Source: Agrobacterium tumefaciens str. B6
GTDB taxonomy: Bacteria; Pseudomonadota; Alphaproteobacteria; Rhizobiales; Rhizobiaceae
Reading direction: 5' to 3'
Assembly: GCF_001541315.1 (NCBI RefSeq)
Contig: NZ_LMVK01000023.1
Location: 186,001-250,000 of the forward strand
DNA: 64,000 nt
The notes beneath the pieces are model-generated. The model saw only the letters and a program-made list of their open reading frames with translations. It was not told the origin of the DNA and did no database searches. This document shows positions 1 to 8,696 of this stretch, piece after piece (positions within the stretch are counted from its first letter, which is position 1; each line of letters opens with the position of its first letter). The position numbers and the translations under genes were made by a program.

Positions 1-1056
1 GACGAGATCGACTCCGTGTTCACACACTCGGAAGATCAGGCGGCGACGGTTGCCTTCAACATCGCCAGCTTCGAGCGCACCATCTATCCCGGCGCGGAAA
101 ACGCCGCAGCGGACAGCCAGGAAACGGGCGCCCCCCCAATATTCCCCACCGCCTGGCGTGTCAGCGTGCTGGAAGGCGACGTTTCCTTCGTGCACTGGAT
201 CGAGCAATACCAGTTCGTCAGCGACAACGACACGATGACGATAACCACCTCGGGCGCTACCGTCAGTCTGCTGACGGGCGGCAACGCCGCGCTCAACATT
301 GCGAATTTCCTCGGCATCGGCATGCAATACGACCTGATCATCGTCGGCGGCAATGTGCTGGACATGAACCTGATCAGCCAGATCGCCGTGCTTTACGACA
401 ATGACTGGGCGCGCGCCAATCCCGATGCGCCTGATGGCGCCACCATCCAGTCCGGCAACAACCTTCTGTGGAACGATGCCGCCATTCACAATGTTGGCAG
501 CAACGACCGTTTTGAAACCATGCCTGACTACATGACGCAGACGGTCAACGCGATCAACGCGCGCGACCCCAACATGCCGGATGCGCTGGCTCATGACGTC
601 AATTTCGCCGGCTATGAGGGGTTGAACGTCCTCTATATCACCGGCAATCTTTATGATGTCAGCATCATCAAGCAGGTGAGCGTGCTGGGCGATTCCGACG
701 ACGTGACGCAGGCAGCCGCCAAGGTTCTCGAAAACAACGATGACGCCACCGTCCACATCGATACCGGCAGCAACGCCGTCGTCAATCTGGCGCAGATCGT
801 CGATTACGACAGCTTTGGCTCCACCACCTATGTCGCCGGCGGCGTTTATTCCGATGCCATCCTTATTCAGGGCGGCATCATCGAAAACGACACGTCGCAA
901 CCCCAGCAGGGTCAGCTGGCAAACGAGGTCATCGCCTTTCTTCACGACGATCCCGCCACCATCGAAAACGAATCCGATGGCGTCATCAATGCCGGTCACG
1001 ACCTGTCATGGTCGAACGGACATTCGGCCGACGTCATGCAGGCGGTGACCGCGTAG
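1..1056 (+). CDS. Type I secretion-linked repeat protein, 5' end outside window
   Basis: The frame is open from base 1, so the first in-window start (a GTG at 16) is probably internal and the gene begins upstream. The visible 346 residues are acidic, rich in Asn, Asp, Gly and small residues, and low in Cys. Three imperfect copies of a unit can be seen around residues 102-130, 204-231 and 270-296: a hydrophobic strand ending in VGGN, TGN or AGG, then a segment with I-x-Q or K-Q-V and an acidic D-N-D or N-D end. No canonical RTX nonapeptide (GGxGxDxxx) is visible. The gene lies 81 bases before a type I exporter ABC gene and an HlyD gene in the same direction. I infer an exported, possibly adhesive or matrix-associated substrate of that exporter. 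A structural accessory protein is the alternative. I do not recognise a named family. Confidence 0.6.
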   Translation, partial: DEIDSVFTHSEDQAATVAFNIASFERTIYPGAENAAADSQETGAPPIFPTAWRVSVLEGDVSFVHWIEQYQFVSDNDTMTITTSGATVSLLTGGNAALNIANFLGIGMQYDLIIVGGNVLDMNLISQIAVLYDNDWARANPDAPDGATIQSGNNLLWNDAAIHNVGSNDRFETMPDYMTQTVNAINARDPNMPDALAHDVNFAGYEGLNVLYITGNLYDVSIIKQVSVLGDSDDVTQAAAKVLENNDDATVHIDTGSNAVVNLAQIVDYDSFGSTTYVAGGVYSDAILIQGGIIENDTSQPQQGQLANEVIAFLHDDPATIENESDGVINAGHDLSWSNGHSADVMQAVTA

Positions 1057-1137
1057 ATTTGGCTGACGGGGCGACAATCGCGTCCCGTCACGGCCGAACC
1101 GCAAACACCGTGAGATCACCGAGGGGACCGATAAAAA

Positions 1138-3342
1138 ATGGATCATATTTCAAGAAAAACCATTGCCGACGGACGCTCGCTGGATTTGCCGCTGGATCAG
1201 GAGGCGGAAGACAGCAAACTGACGGACGCCTGTATTTCAGCCATCAATGAAGCCGTCGAAAACCTGCGCCAATTATCCGGCGCGGAACAGGCCGCAAAAA
1301 CCATTTCATCACCAACGCAGATCATTCCCCCACAATCTCTTCCCCAACCTCATGCAAAAACAGAACAGGCGGAACAGCTGCGCGACGTTCCCCCGGAAAA
1401 GCCGGCGCCTCAGCAGGACCGGCAACCCGTCTCCCCGCCGGAACCACATGCCAAGATCGACAATACCGACCTGCCTTTCGTCAAGACCATCGATAACAAT
1501 GAGGGGCCGATCCGTGAAAACGAGCGCCGACCGGTAACGGGTGGTGGCGGCAAGGAACCGACGGACAATGGCGGTGGTGGCGGCGGCGGTGGTGGTGGCG
1601 GAAGCAAGAGCGGTTTCCATAAGCGCAGCGAGCCGATCAACTTCGCCGCAAGTCTCGCCAAGGGCATCGCCGCCGTGCGACGCAACATGGTGGTGGTGAT
1701 GCTGTTCACCGTCGCCATCAACGTCCTGCTGCTCGCCATCCCCCTTTATCTGTTCCAGATTTCCGACCGAGTATTGACCAGCCGCTCGATGGATACGCTT
1801 GTCATGCTGACTGTTGCCGTGCTCGGCGCGGTTCTGCTGCAGGCCTTCATGGACGCCATCCGCCGCTTCATCCTGATGCGAACCGCCGTCGAACTTGAGG
1901 TACAGCTTGGCGCGCCAATCCTTTCGGCCGCCGCCCGCGCCTCCCTGCATGGCAGCGGCAAGGACTACCAGACATTGCAGGACTTGCAGCAATTGCGTTC
2001 GTTCATCACCTCCGGCACCCTCATCGCCTTTCTCGACGCACCGCTGATGCCGCTTTTTATCGTGGTGGTCTATCTCGTCCATCCGCATCTCGGCATCATC
2101 ATCATGGTCTGCTGCGCCGTGCTGTTCATTATCGCCTGGTTGAATCAGCGCTTCACCGCGAGACAGTTTTCCGAGGCGTCCGGTTATCTCAGCCGCGCCA
2201 ATTTCCACCTCGACTCCATGTCGCGCAATTCGCAGATCATCAATGCGCTGGCGATGATACCGGAAGCGGTGAAGATGTGGGGGCGCGAAACCGCAGGGTC
2301 CCTGAAATCTCATGTCGCGGCGCAGGATCGCAACATCATGTTCTCGGGCGTTTCCAAGGCGGCGCGCATGATCACCCAGGTGGCGCTGCTTGGCTGGGGC
2401 GCGCATCTGTCGCTATCAGGTGAACTGACCGGCGGCATGGTGATTGCGGCCTCCATCATTTCCGGCCGTGCGCTGGCGCCCATCGAAGGGGCAATCGAGG
2501 GCTGGCACCAATTCAACAAATCGGCCGCCGCCTATGGCCGCATTAAGCAGCTTCTCGTCAATTCGCCGCTGAATTTCCCGCGCCTGCGCCTGCCCAATCC
2601 GGAAGGGCGTCTCGACGTGGAGCGCATCCTCTTCGTGCCGCCGCCGCAGAAGAAGGTGATCCTGAACGGCATCTCCTTTTCGCTGAAAAAGGGGGAATCG
2701 CTTGCCATCATCGGCAATTCCGGCTCCGGCAAGACGACGCTCGGCAAGATGCTGGTCGGCTCGATCCTGCCTACTTCAGGCAATGTGCGCCTCGACCTCA
2801 TGGATCTGCGTAACTGGGACCAGCGGCAGTTCGGTGAAAGCATCGGCTATCTGCCGCAGGACGTGCAGCTTTTTCCGGGCACCATCAAGGCCAATATCTG
2901 CCGCATGCGCGACGATATCGAGGACCGGCAGATTTACGAGGCAGCGGTGCTGGCCGATGTGCATGAGCTGATCGCCGGTTTTCCGCAGGGCTATGAGACC
3001 GTGGTCGCCGCCGACGGCGCGCCGCTTTCCGGCGGCCAGAAACAGCGCATCGCGCTTGCCCGCGCCTTCTTCGGCGACCCCAAATTCGTGGTGCTGGACG
3101 AGCCGAACTCCAACCTGGATACGCAGGGCGAACAGGCGCTGGCCAAAGCCCTGCTGCACGCCAAAAGACAGGGCATCACCACCGTCACCATCACCCAGCG
3201 CCCGGCGCTTCTTCAATGCGTCGACAAGATCATGGTGCTGAAGGACGGATCGGTCGCCATGTTCGGCGAAAGGATGGATGTGCTGAAGGCGCTTTCCGGC
3301 AATGGCCGCCCGGCCAGCCAGTCCCCGCAGATCGAGGGTTGA
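1138..3342 (+). CDS. Type I secretion ABC exporter (PrsD/AprD-like permease-ATPase)
   Basis: Inner-membrane half of a type I secretion machine, expected to export a protein directly from cytoplasm to medium. The 734 residues fall into three parts. Residues 1 to about 180 are a soluble extension rich in Pro, Gln and charged residues with an 11-glycine run at about 145-155. About 185-480 is the transmembrane domain. From about 505 is the ATPase domain, with Walker A GNSGSGKTT near 526, signature LSGGQKQRIALARA from 630 and Walker B FVVLDEP near 650. Typical PrsD/AprD proteins are about 570-590 residues, so the extension is unusual. No peptidase C39 motif is seen in it. The adaptor gene follows after 8 bases, so the two are co-transcribed. 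The family assignment is secure; the substrate is not shown. Confidence 0.9.
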   Translation: MDHISRKTIADGRSLDLPLDQEAEDSKLTDACISAINEAVENLRQLSGAEQAAKTISSPTQIIPPQSLPQPHAKTEQAEQLRDVPPEKPAPQQDRQPVSPPEPHAKIDNTDLPFVKTIDNNEGPIRENERRPVTGGGGKEPTDNGGGGGGGGGGGSKSGFHKRSEPINFAASLAKGIAAVRRNMVVVMLFTVAINVLLLAIPLYLFQISDRVLTSRSMDTLVMLTVAVLGAVLLQAFMDAIRRFILMRTAVELEVQLGAPILSAAARASLHGSGKDYQTLQDLQQLRSFITSGTLIAFLDAPLMPLFIVVVYLVHPHLGIIIMVCCAVLFIIAWLNQRFTARQFSEASGYLSRANFHLDSMSRNSQIINALAMIPEAVKMWGRETAGSLKSHVAAQDRNIMFSGVSKAARMITQVALLGWGAHLSLSGELTGGMVIAASIISGRALAPIEGAIEGWHQFNKSAAAYGRIKQLLVNSPLNFPRLRLPNPEGRLDVERILFVPPPQKKVILNGISFSLKKGESLAIIGNSGSGKTTLGKMLVGSILPTSGNVRLDLMDLRNWDQRQFGESIGYLPQDVQLFPGTIKANICRMRDDIEDRQIYEAAVLADVHELIAGFPQGYETVVAADGAPLSGGQKQRIALARAFFGDPKFVVLDEPNSNLDTQGEQALAKALLHAKRQGITTVTITQRPALLQCVDKIMVLKDGSVAMFGERMDVLKALSGNGRPASQSPQIEG

Positions 3343-3350
3343 GGACCGTC

Positions 3351-4709
3351 ATGTTCAAGAAGAAAAACGCCGTTGCCGAAATCAAACCCCAGGGCCAGCT
3401 CGAATGGTATAGCGAAGTGCCGCGCTCGATCCGCCTGCATAGTTCGATCGGTCTTGCCGTGCTGCTCGCTTCCTTCGGTGGTTTCGGATTTTGGGCCGGC
3501 ACGGCACCGCTCTCCTCTGCCATCATCGCCCAGGGTAGTTTCGTCGCCACCGGTAACAACAAGGTCGTCCAGCATCTCGAAGGCGGCATCATCAAGGAAA
3601 TGATGATCAGCGAAGGTGAGACAGTCAAGGAAGGCGACGTTCTTCTGACGCTGGACAAGACGACGGCACTTGCCAATGAACGCATGTTGCAGATGAGACG
3701 GCTTCGCCTCGAAACCATCGTCACGCGCCTGCGCGCCGAAGCGCAGGGGGAAAAGGGCTTCAAGGTGCCTGATATCGTCATGAAGGAAGCCGGCGATCCT
3801 GACATCAACGCCATCATCCAGAGCCAGAACATCGTGTTCCACAGCAAGCTCGTCAAGCTGGAGGAACAGCTCAACCTGATCGACAAGAACATCCGGTCGC
3901 TGGAGTTCCGCTATGCGGGTTATGACGGACAAAAACAGTCCTTCGACCGGCAACTGGCGCTTTTGACGCAGGAGCGCGATTCCAAGGAGAGGCTCGCGAA
4001 GGATGGCGTCATTCGCAAGACCGACATGCTGGCGCTGGAGCGCGCCATTGCCGATGTGATGGGTGACATCGCCCGGCTGAGCGGCGAAATGAACCAGAGT
4101 GAGGCGGAGATCGCCAAGTTCAGGCAGGAAGCGATCATCGCCGTCAACGCCAACAAGCAGGCGGCGCTCGACGCGCTGGAAATTGCTGAATCCGATCTAG
4201 ACAGCGTACGCGAACAGGTGCGCGGCGCAGCCGAAGTGCTGGAACGCACCATCATCCGCTCTCCCGTCAACGGCACCGTGGTACGCGCCTATTATCACAC
4301 GCCTGGGGGCGTCATCACGACAGGCAAGCCGATCATGGAAATCCTGCCCGCCCATGTTCCCCTCATCCTCGAGGCACAGGTGCTCAGGACCTCCATCGAC
4401 CAGCTGCATGAGGGGCAGACCGCCGCGATCCGCCTCTCGGCACTCGACCGCCGCACCACGCCGGTTCTGAATGGGAAGGTTTTCTACGTTTCAGCCGATA
4501 GCATCGAGGAAAATGCCGGCCTGCAGGTCAAGGACGTCTATATCGTGCGCGTCCAGATACCTGACGAAGAGATCGCCAAGGTCCATAATTTCCATCCCGT
4601 GCCCGGCATGCCCGCCGACGTGCTGATCCAGACCTCGGAGCGTACCTTCTTCGAATATCTGACCAAGCCGATCTCCGACAGCATGTCCCGCGCCTTCAAG
4701 GAAAGATGA
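3351..4709 (+). CDS. Type I secretion periplasmic adaptor, HlyD/PrsE family
   Basis: Membrane fusion protein that bridges the inner-membrane ABC exporter to an outer-membrane TolC-like channel. The ATG at 3351 is chosen because it lies 8 bases after the exporter stop and gives a 452-residue protein of normal family length. The frame extends further upstream only inside the exporter gene. A short cytoplasmic N-terminus is followed by one membrane segment at about residues 28-50, a first lipoyl half with the HLEGGIIKEM-type motif near 75-85, a long coiled-coil hairpin at about 105-300 rich in Glu, Leu, Arg and Lys, then the second lipoyl half (TIIRSPVNGTVV) and a beta-barrel domain. No TolC gene is visible here, so the outer-membrane partner must lie elsewhere. 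Confidence 0.9.
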   Translation: MFKKKNAVAEIKPQGQLEWYSEVPRSIRLHSSIGLAVLLASFGGFGFWAGTAPLSSAIIAQGSFVATGNNKVVQHLEGGIIKEMMISEGETVKEGDVLLTLDKTTALANERMLQMRRLRLETIVTRLRAEAQGEKGFKVPDIVMKEAGDPDINAIIQSQNIVFHSKLVKLEEQLNLIDKNIRSLEFRYAGYDGQKQSFDRQLALLTQERDSKERLAKDGVIRKTDMLALERAIADVMGDIARLSGEMNQSEAEIAKFRQEAIIAVNANKQAALDALEIAESDLDSVREQVRGAAEVLERTIIRSPVNGTVVRAYYHTPGGVITTGKPIMEILPAHVPLILEAQVLRTSIDQLHEGQTAAIRLSALDRRTTPVLNGKVFYVSADSIEENAGLQVKDVYIVRVQIPDEEIAKVHNFHPVPGMPADVLIQTSERTFFEYLTKPISDSMSRAFKER

Positions 4710-4794
4710 AGAGATAACAGGGATTTACACTGTCAATCCTGCCCCTGTCGGCATATAATGCCCGTATAATTCTTTTGGGGTGGGAGAAGCGGGC

Positions 4795-5289
4795 ATGGCG
4801 GTGATGTCGGACGTATTGCTGCTGGTCGGCAGGCTGAATTACGTGTGGACCAACACCGAAAGCCTGATGATCTATCTGATCGTCCATCTCCTGAAAGTGG
4901 AGAAGGAAGCGGCCATCGTCGTATTCCTGACCCTCAACACCACGCGGGCGCGTATGGATCTCATCGAGCGCCTGGCGAAGCTTCCCTCCACCGATGCGAA
5001 GGATCGCAAGACGATCCTCTCCATCATGGCGCGGCTGAAGAAGGAAGCGAAGACGCGCAACAAATACAATCACTGCATCTATTCCTTCGACGAGAAGGGC
5101 GAAATCGCCAGCACACAGCTGATGCGGCTGGTGGAGGACGACAGCCAGGTGCGTTACGGCAAGGTCGAGCGCATGGACGAGAAGGAAATCGGCCAGCTGG
5201 AAAAATCGATCGCCGATATCGTCGAGGTCAGCAAGGACATGTGGAGTTTCATCCACGCCAGTCCGCATGTCTCGGCGGATTATCTCTAG
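4795..5289 (+). CDS. Hypothetical protein, about 164 residues
   Basis: Start chosen at ATG 4795 because GGGAGA lies 7 bases upstream; a GTG at 4780 in the same frame has no better site. The product is a soluble, charged, mainly helical protein with many Lys, Glu, Arg and Leu, and a hydrophobic helix near residues 20-45. It has no signal peptide and no motif I can name. Its stop overlaps the stop of the convergent exoQ gene by 4 bases (5286-5289). It sits 85 bases after the type I secretion adaptor, so read-through from that operon is possible, but no sequence link to secretion is visible. Confidence 0.6.
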   Translation: MAVMSDVLLLVGRLNYVWTNTESLMIYLIVHLLKVEKEAAIVVFLTLNTTRARMDLIERLAKLPSTDAKDRKTILSIMARLKKEAKTRNKYNHCIYSFDEKGEIASTQLMRLVEDDSQVRYGKVERMDEKEIGQLEKSIADIVEVSKDMWSFIHASPHVSADYL

Positions 5290-6554
5290 GCTCTCGTCTG
5301 TAACCGCATGCCGATCGCCGGGTGAGGCTCGCTACCCTCTGCGGCCCTTGCCGGGAGGCACAGTTTCCCGGCTGCGAAATAAAGCAGGAACGAACCGATC
5401 TGGTAGGGGAAGATGATGTCGATCTCCACGAAGGAACGCACGACAAACAGGGCGCAGATTGCAAACAGGATGACGCCTTGCGGGTCGCTCTTGCGCATCA
5501 GCACCGAGCGCAGATGCCCGAGCAAAGTTCCGTAAAGCACCATGGCAAGCAGGAGCATGCCAACGAATCCGTTTTCCACCACGGTTTCGATATAGGTATT
5601 ATGGAAGTGGAAGCCGGTGCGGCCGGTAATGAAGAAATCGTTCCAGAGGCGTTCGGCATCGGGAAAACCCGCGACCCAGAACCCCTGATAACCAACGCCG
5701 AGGATTGGCGTCTGTTTCGCCGCCTCGATGCCCTGCTGCCAGAGATAGGTTCGGCCGGTCAGCGTCGAATCCTTGCCGAAAATGCCGAGAATGGCGTCGA
5801 GCAGGCCGAATTGCAGGGAAGCGACCACCAGCAATGCGCCGAGTCCACCGAGCGCGAAAAATGTCATCTTTCTGTTCGCCGGCGAAAGCATGCCGATGGG
5901 AATGAAGCCGATGATGAGGGCGACCACCGCCGCCGTGGTAATAGTGGATGTGGCCGATTGCGACGCAAGGAGGCTATAGGCCGACAGGAGCCCGGTGACG
6001 CCGGCAATCGGCAGCCAGATGCCCCTTTGCTTGAGCACCAGCACCGACGCGGCGGCAAAGATGACGCCGAGCGAGGCATAAAAGCCGAGCTGGTTCTTGG
6101 AGGAGAAAGCGCCGACGAAACTATAGGTGCCGTCAAGCGCATCAAAGAGGTAGATGCCGAACAGCAGCGAATAGAGCAGAACGACGGCGATGCCGATAAG
6201 CGCGCCACGCGTCAGCGTTCGGATCGAGATCACCCGCATCGCGATCAGCGCGCAGACGATATGCGTCATATACTGGATGGAGGCGCGCATGGTCACCGAC
6301 GCAGCTTCCGACCAGAAGCTAGACAGAACGGTCAAAATGCCGAAGGCGAAAATCCACAAATAACGCGGATAGTTGCCGAGCACGCGCCGGTAATCGACCA
6401 CCACCAGCGGCAGCCACATGCCATAATAGGCCAGAACCGAGATTTGCCCGAAACGCGACGAATAGGCGAAAACGAAGAATGACAGCGCAACCGCCGTCAT
6501 TCCGTAGATTTCATTGCGTTCGGGATCGATCAGCGCCGATTTGGCGATCCGCAT
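5286..6554 (-). CDS. exoQ: Exopolysaccharide polymerase, Wzy/O-antigen ligase family (ExoQ-like)
   Basis: Polytopic inner-membrane protein of 422 residues with about ten hydrophobic segments and a large periplasmic loop in its second half, the pattern of the Wzy_C/O-antigen ligase family. It lies 7 bases after exoF and downstream of exoY on the same strand. This is the gene order exoY-exoF-exoQ of the succinoglycan locus in Sinorhizobium, where ExoQ is needed to make high-molecular-weight polymer from lipid-linked octasaccharide units. The start ATG at 6554 has GAGG about 6 bases upstream. The exoZ acetyltransferase that follows exoQ in Sinorhizobium is absent; a convergent unknown gene lies there instead. 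The name rests on family plus gene order. Confidence 0.8.
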   Translation of the reverse strand: MRIAKSALIDPERNEIYGMTAVALSFFVFAYSSRFGQISVLAYYGMWLPLVVVDYRRVLGNYPRYLWIFAFGILTVLSSFWSEAASVTMRASIQYMTHIVCALIAMRVISIRTLTRGALIGIAVVLLYSLLFGIYLFDALDGTYSFVGAFSSKNQLGFYASLGVIFAAASVLVLKQRGIWLPIAGVTGLLSAYSLLASQSATSTITTAAVVALIIGFIPIGMLSPANRKMTFFALGGLGALLVVASLQFGLLDAILGIFGKDSTLTGRTYLWQQGIEAAKQTPILGVGYQGFWVAGFPDAERLWNDFFITGRTGFHFHNTYIETVVENGFVGMLLLAMVLYGTLLGHLRSVLMRKSDPQGVILFAICALFVVRSFVEIDIIFPYQIGSFLLYFAAGKLCLPARAAEGSEPHPAIGMRLQTRA

Positions 6555-6561
6555 GAAAACC

Positions 6562-7821
6562 TCACTGCATCAGGATTTCGGACGAGACCTTGATGACGTC
6601 GCCGGGCTGGAGAAGTGCGTTTTCATCCACCTTCACTTCCTTCGGCTTGCCGTTTTCCTCACGCACCACGACATAGCTGATCGTCGCGGACTTGCCCGAC
6701 GGATCGAAACGGATCGCTTCGGCCGATTGCGCCAGTGCTTCCGACATCAATTCGCGGCTGGTGGTCAGCTGCAGATTGAGCTTGTCGAGTTCCGCTTCGG
6801 TGTCCTGCAATTCCTTGGAGCGCTGCGCCACCCAGTCGTTGCGCAGGTTGATCTCGTCCTGGGTTGCCTTGTTGATATCCTGCTTGGCGCGCAGCGACTG
6901 CGTATCGATATCAAGCAGGGTGGATTCCACCTCCGCCGCACGTTCTTCCGCAGAAATACGCCGCTGCGACAACGCAAGCCCCTGCTCGTTCAGCCGGTTG
7001 ACGCGGTCGCGGTCCTCATTGGCAAGCTGCAGCTGGCGGTTCTGTGTCTCTGATTTCTTCTTCAGGGATTCAACTTCGCTCTGCAAAAGCGCATGCAGGT
7101 CGGTCAGCGCCTTGAGCTGCAGGGTGTAACGGTCGGTTCGCGATTTCATCAGCGCGCTTTCGCTGGCCAGCAGCACGTCGATCTCACTGATTTTTTCCAT
7201 TTCAGGCGTCTTGGCGATGGTCGTGTCACCCTTGACCTCGGCCACCAGCCGCGCCTGACGCGCGAGCAGCCTTGCCCGCTGGTTGTCGTAAACCGCGGCA
7301 TCGCCACGGGCATTGATGAAGTCACGGGCAAAACGTTGCCCGGCGTCGGAGCGTCGCAGGCCGCCGGCAAGGCTGACGGCCTTCAGCACGGTAAGATTGG
7401 CGGCATAGGGATATTCACCCGGCGTCTGCACATCACCGCTCAGAAAGATCGGCCGGAACTGGGCGATTTCGACGGAGGCAGAAGGCAGGTTGCGAAGGGC
7501 GAACTTGCTCTGAAGCTGCGCGCCGATCTGTTCGCTGACCTCCGAGGGCGTCTTGCCCGCGACATCCAGCTGCCCGATGAAAGGCAGAGACAACGCACCA
7601 GACGGGCCGACGGAATAATCGCCGTTGATGACGTCCCAGTTGCGGATGCTGCCATCGGCCGGCTGCCACTCGGCAACGCGGATACGCAGTTTGTCGGCGG
7701 TACCGAGCTTATATTGAGCGCCATCCGCAGCCAGTGCGGAGAGCGGCGCGGCAAGGGCGACGGAAGCGGCAAGAACGAGGGCCACAAACGGGCGGTGGGC
7801 GGCAGCAATAAGGCCGTTCAT
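6562..7821 (-). CDS. exoF: Polysaccharide export protein with coiled coil (ExoF-like)
   Basis: 419 residues with a cleavable signal peptide (about residues 1-31, ending ALAA). A polysaccharide biosynthesis/export domain follows at about 35-130 (YKLGTADKLRIRV and a SLPFIGQLDV-type strand), then SLBB-like sequence near 145-185 and a long coiled coil at about 210-360. No lipobox Cys is present, as in Sinorhizobium ExoF and unlike Wza. Thought to form part of the periplasmic or outer-membrane path for succinoglycan and to be needed for the first galactose step. The start has GGGAG 7 bases upstream. It sits between exoY (194 bases upstream, with a large hairpin in the gap) and exoQ (7 bases downstream). 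Confidence 0.85.
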   Translation of the reverse strand: MNGLIAAAHRPFVALVLAASVALAAPLSALAADGAQYKLGTADKLRIRVAEWQPADGSIRNWDVINGDYSVGPSGALSLPFIGQLDVAGKTPSEVSEQIGAQLQSKFALRNLPSASVEIAQFRPIFLSGDVQTPGEYPYAANLTVLKAVSLAGGLRRSDAGQRFARDFINARGDAAVYDNQRARLLARQARLVAEVKGDTTIAKTPEMEKISEIDVLLASESALMKSRTDRYTLQLKALTDLHALLQSEVESLKKKSETQNRQLQLANEDRDRVNRLNEQGLALSQRRISAEERAAEVESTLLDIDTQSLRAKQDINKATQDEINLRNDWVAQRSKELQDTEAELDKLNLQLTTSRELMSEALAQSAEAIRFDPSGKSATISYVVVREENGKPKEVKVDENALLQPGDVIKVSSEILMQ

Positions 7822-7931
7822 CGGGAAACTCCCTGTTAGCGGATCGCCATGCAGGCGGTCCGGCCGTCGCGCAACCGGGCAAGGCCGGCTGCGCAGCGCC
7901 GCAAAAAGCGGCCGGTATGATTAGCACCAAT

Positions 7932-7977
7932 GACGCACCCAAAGACCGGACTTGGGATCCCGGTCGGGGTGCGTGTC
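7932..7977 (-). repeat. Large inverted repeat between exoY and exoF
   Basis: Arms GACGCACCC (7932-7940) and GACCGG (7944-7949) pair with CCGGTC (7960-7965) and GGGTGCGTGTC (7967-7977, one extra base). The predicted hairpin lies in the exoY-exoF spacer and has no following T-run on the minus strand. It is therefore better read as an mRNA-stabilising or processing element, or a partial attenuator that sets the exoY to exoFQ ratio. The pairing is seen directly; the role is inferred. Confidence 0.55.
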
Positions 7978-8015
7978 GAAACGAAGATCGATAAAGCCGA
8001 ACTCAATATCGGTTT

Positions 8016-8696
8016 TCAGTAGCTTCCGCGTGAAAGGCACACGGCGGGAATGGTCTTGACGATGATGAAGACATCCTGCCGCATCGACCAGTTCTGGACA
8101 TATTGCGTGTCGAAAGCGACGCGGGTCTTGTAGGATACGTCGTTACGGCCGCTGATCTGCCACAGGCCGGTCAGGCCTGGACGGGTGCTGAGATAATAAG
8201 CGGCAGCACTTTCATAATAGCTCAGTTCCTCATCGACGACCGGGCGTGGGCCAACCACGCTCATTTCGCCGCGGATGATGTTGAGGAGCTGCGGCAGTTC
8301 GTCAAGCGAGAGCTTGCGCAGCACGGCGCCGACGGCCGTAACACGCGGATCGTTCTTGAGCTTGCGGGTTGCGCGCCATTCTTCGGCGGCTTCCGGATTG
8401 GCAGCAAGATATTGCCGCAGAATCTCATCGCCGTTCATCGCCATCGTCCTGAATTTCAGGCAATGGAAATAGCGGCCATTATGTCCCACACGCCGGTGGC
8501 CATAAAAGATCGGGCCGGGATCAGACAATTTCACCAGCGCGGCGATCAACAGGAATATCGGGCTGAAGATGAGCAGCGCAAGTGCAGCCGATGTCATATC
8601 GAAGCTGCGTTTTGCGATGCCCCCGATAGGGAAACTGACATCGAAATCTTCGGAGCTGCTGAGTGTCTGTTCAGCCGATTGGGTCGCGGACTTCAT
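8016..8696 (-). CDS. exoY: Undecaprenyl-phosphate galactose phosphotransferase (ExoY)
   Basis: Initiating glycosyltransferase that places galactose-1-phosphate from UDP-galactose on undecaprenyl phosphate, the first step of succinoglycan synthesis. The frame is open to 8900. The ATG at 8696 is chosen because GGAG lies 8-9 bases upstream, the protein then starts MKSAT and is 226 residues, both as in Sinorhizobium ExoY. One N-terminal membrane segment (about 35-55) is followed by the bacterial sugar transferase domain with a FRTM block, KLSLDELPQLLN and the VVGPRP motif. It ends CLSRGSY. ExoFQ follow on the same strand. No exoX-type inhibitor gene is found beside it. Confidence 0.92.
   Translation of the reverse strand: MKSATQSAEQTLSSSEDFDVSFPIGGIAKRSFDMTSAALALLIFSPIFLLIAALVKLSDPGPIFYGHRRVGHNGRYFHCLKFRTMAMNGDEILRQYLAANPEAAEEWRATRKLKNDPRVTAVGAVLRKLSLDELPQLLNIIRGEMSVVGPRPVVDEELSYYESAAAYYLSTRPGLTGLWQISGRNDVSYKTRVAFDTQYVQNWSMRQDVFIIVKTIPAVCLSRGSY

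Noticed and set aside
3216-3350. Earlier start for the HlyD-type adaptor
   Set aside because: The extra 45 residues lie inside the exporter gene, are Arg/Gly-rich and would precede the normal short cytoplasmic N-terminus of the family.
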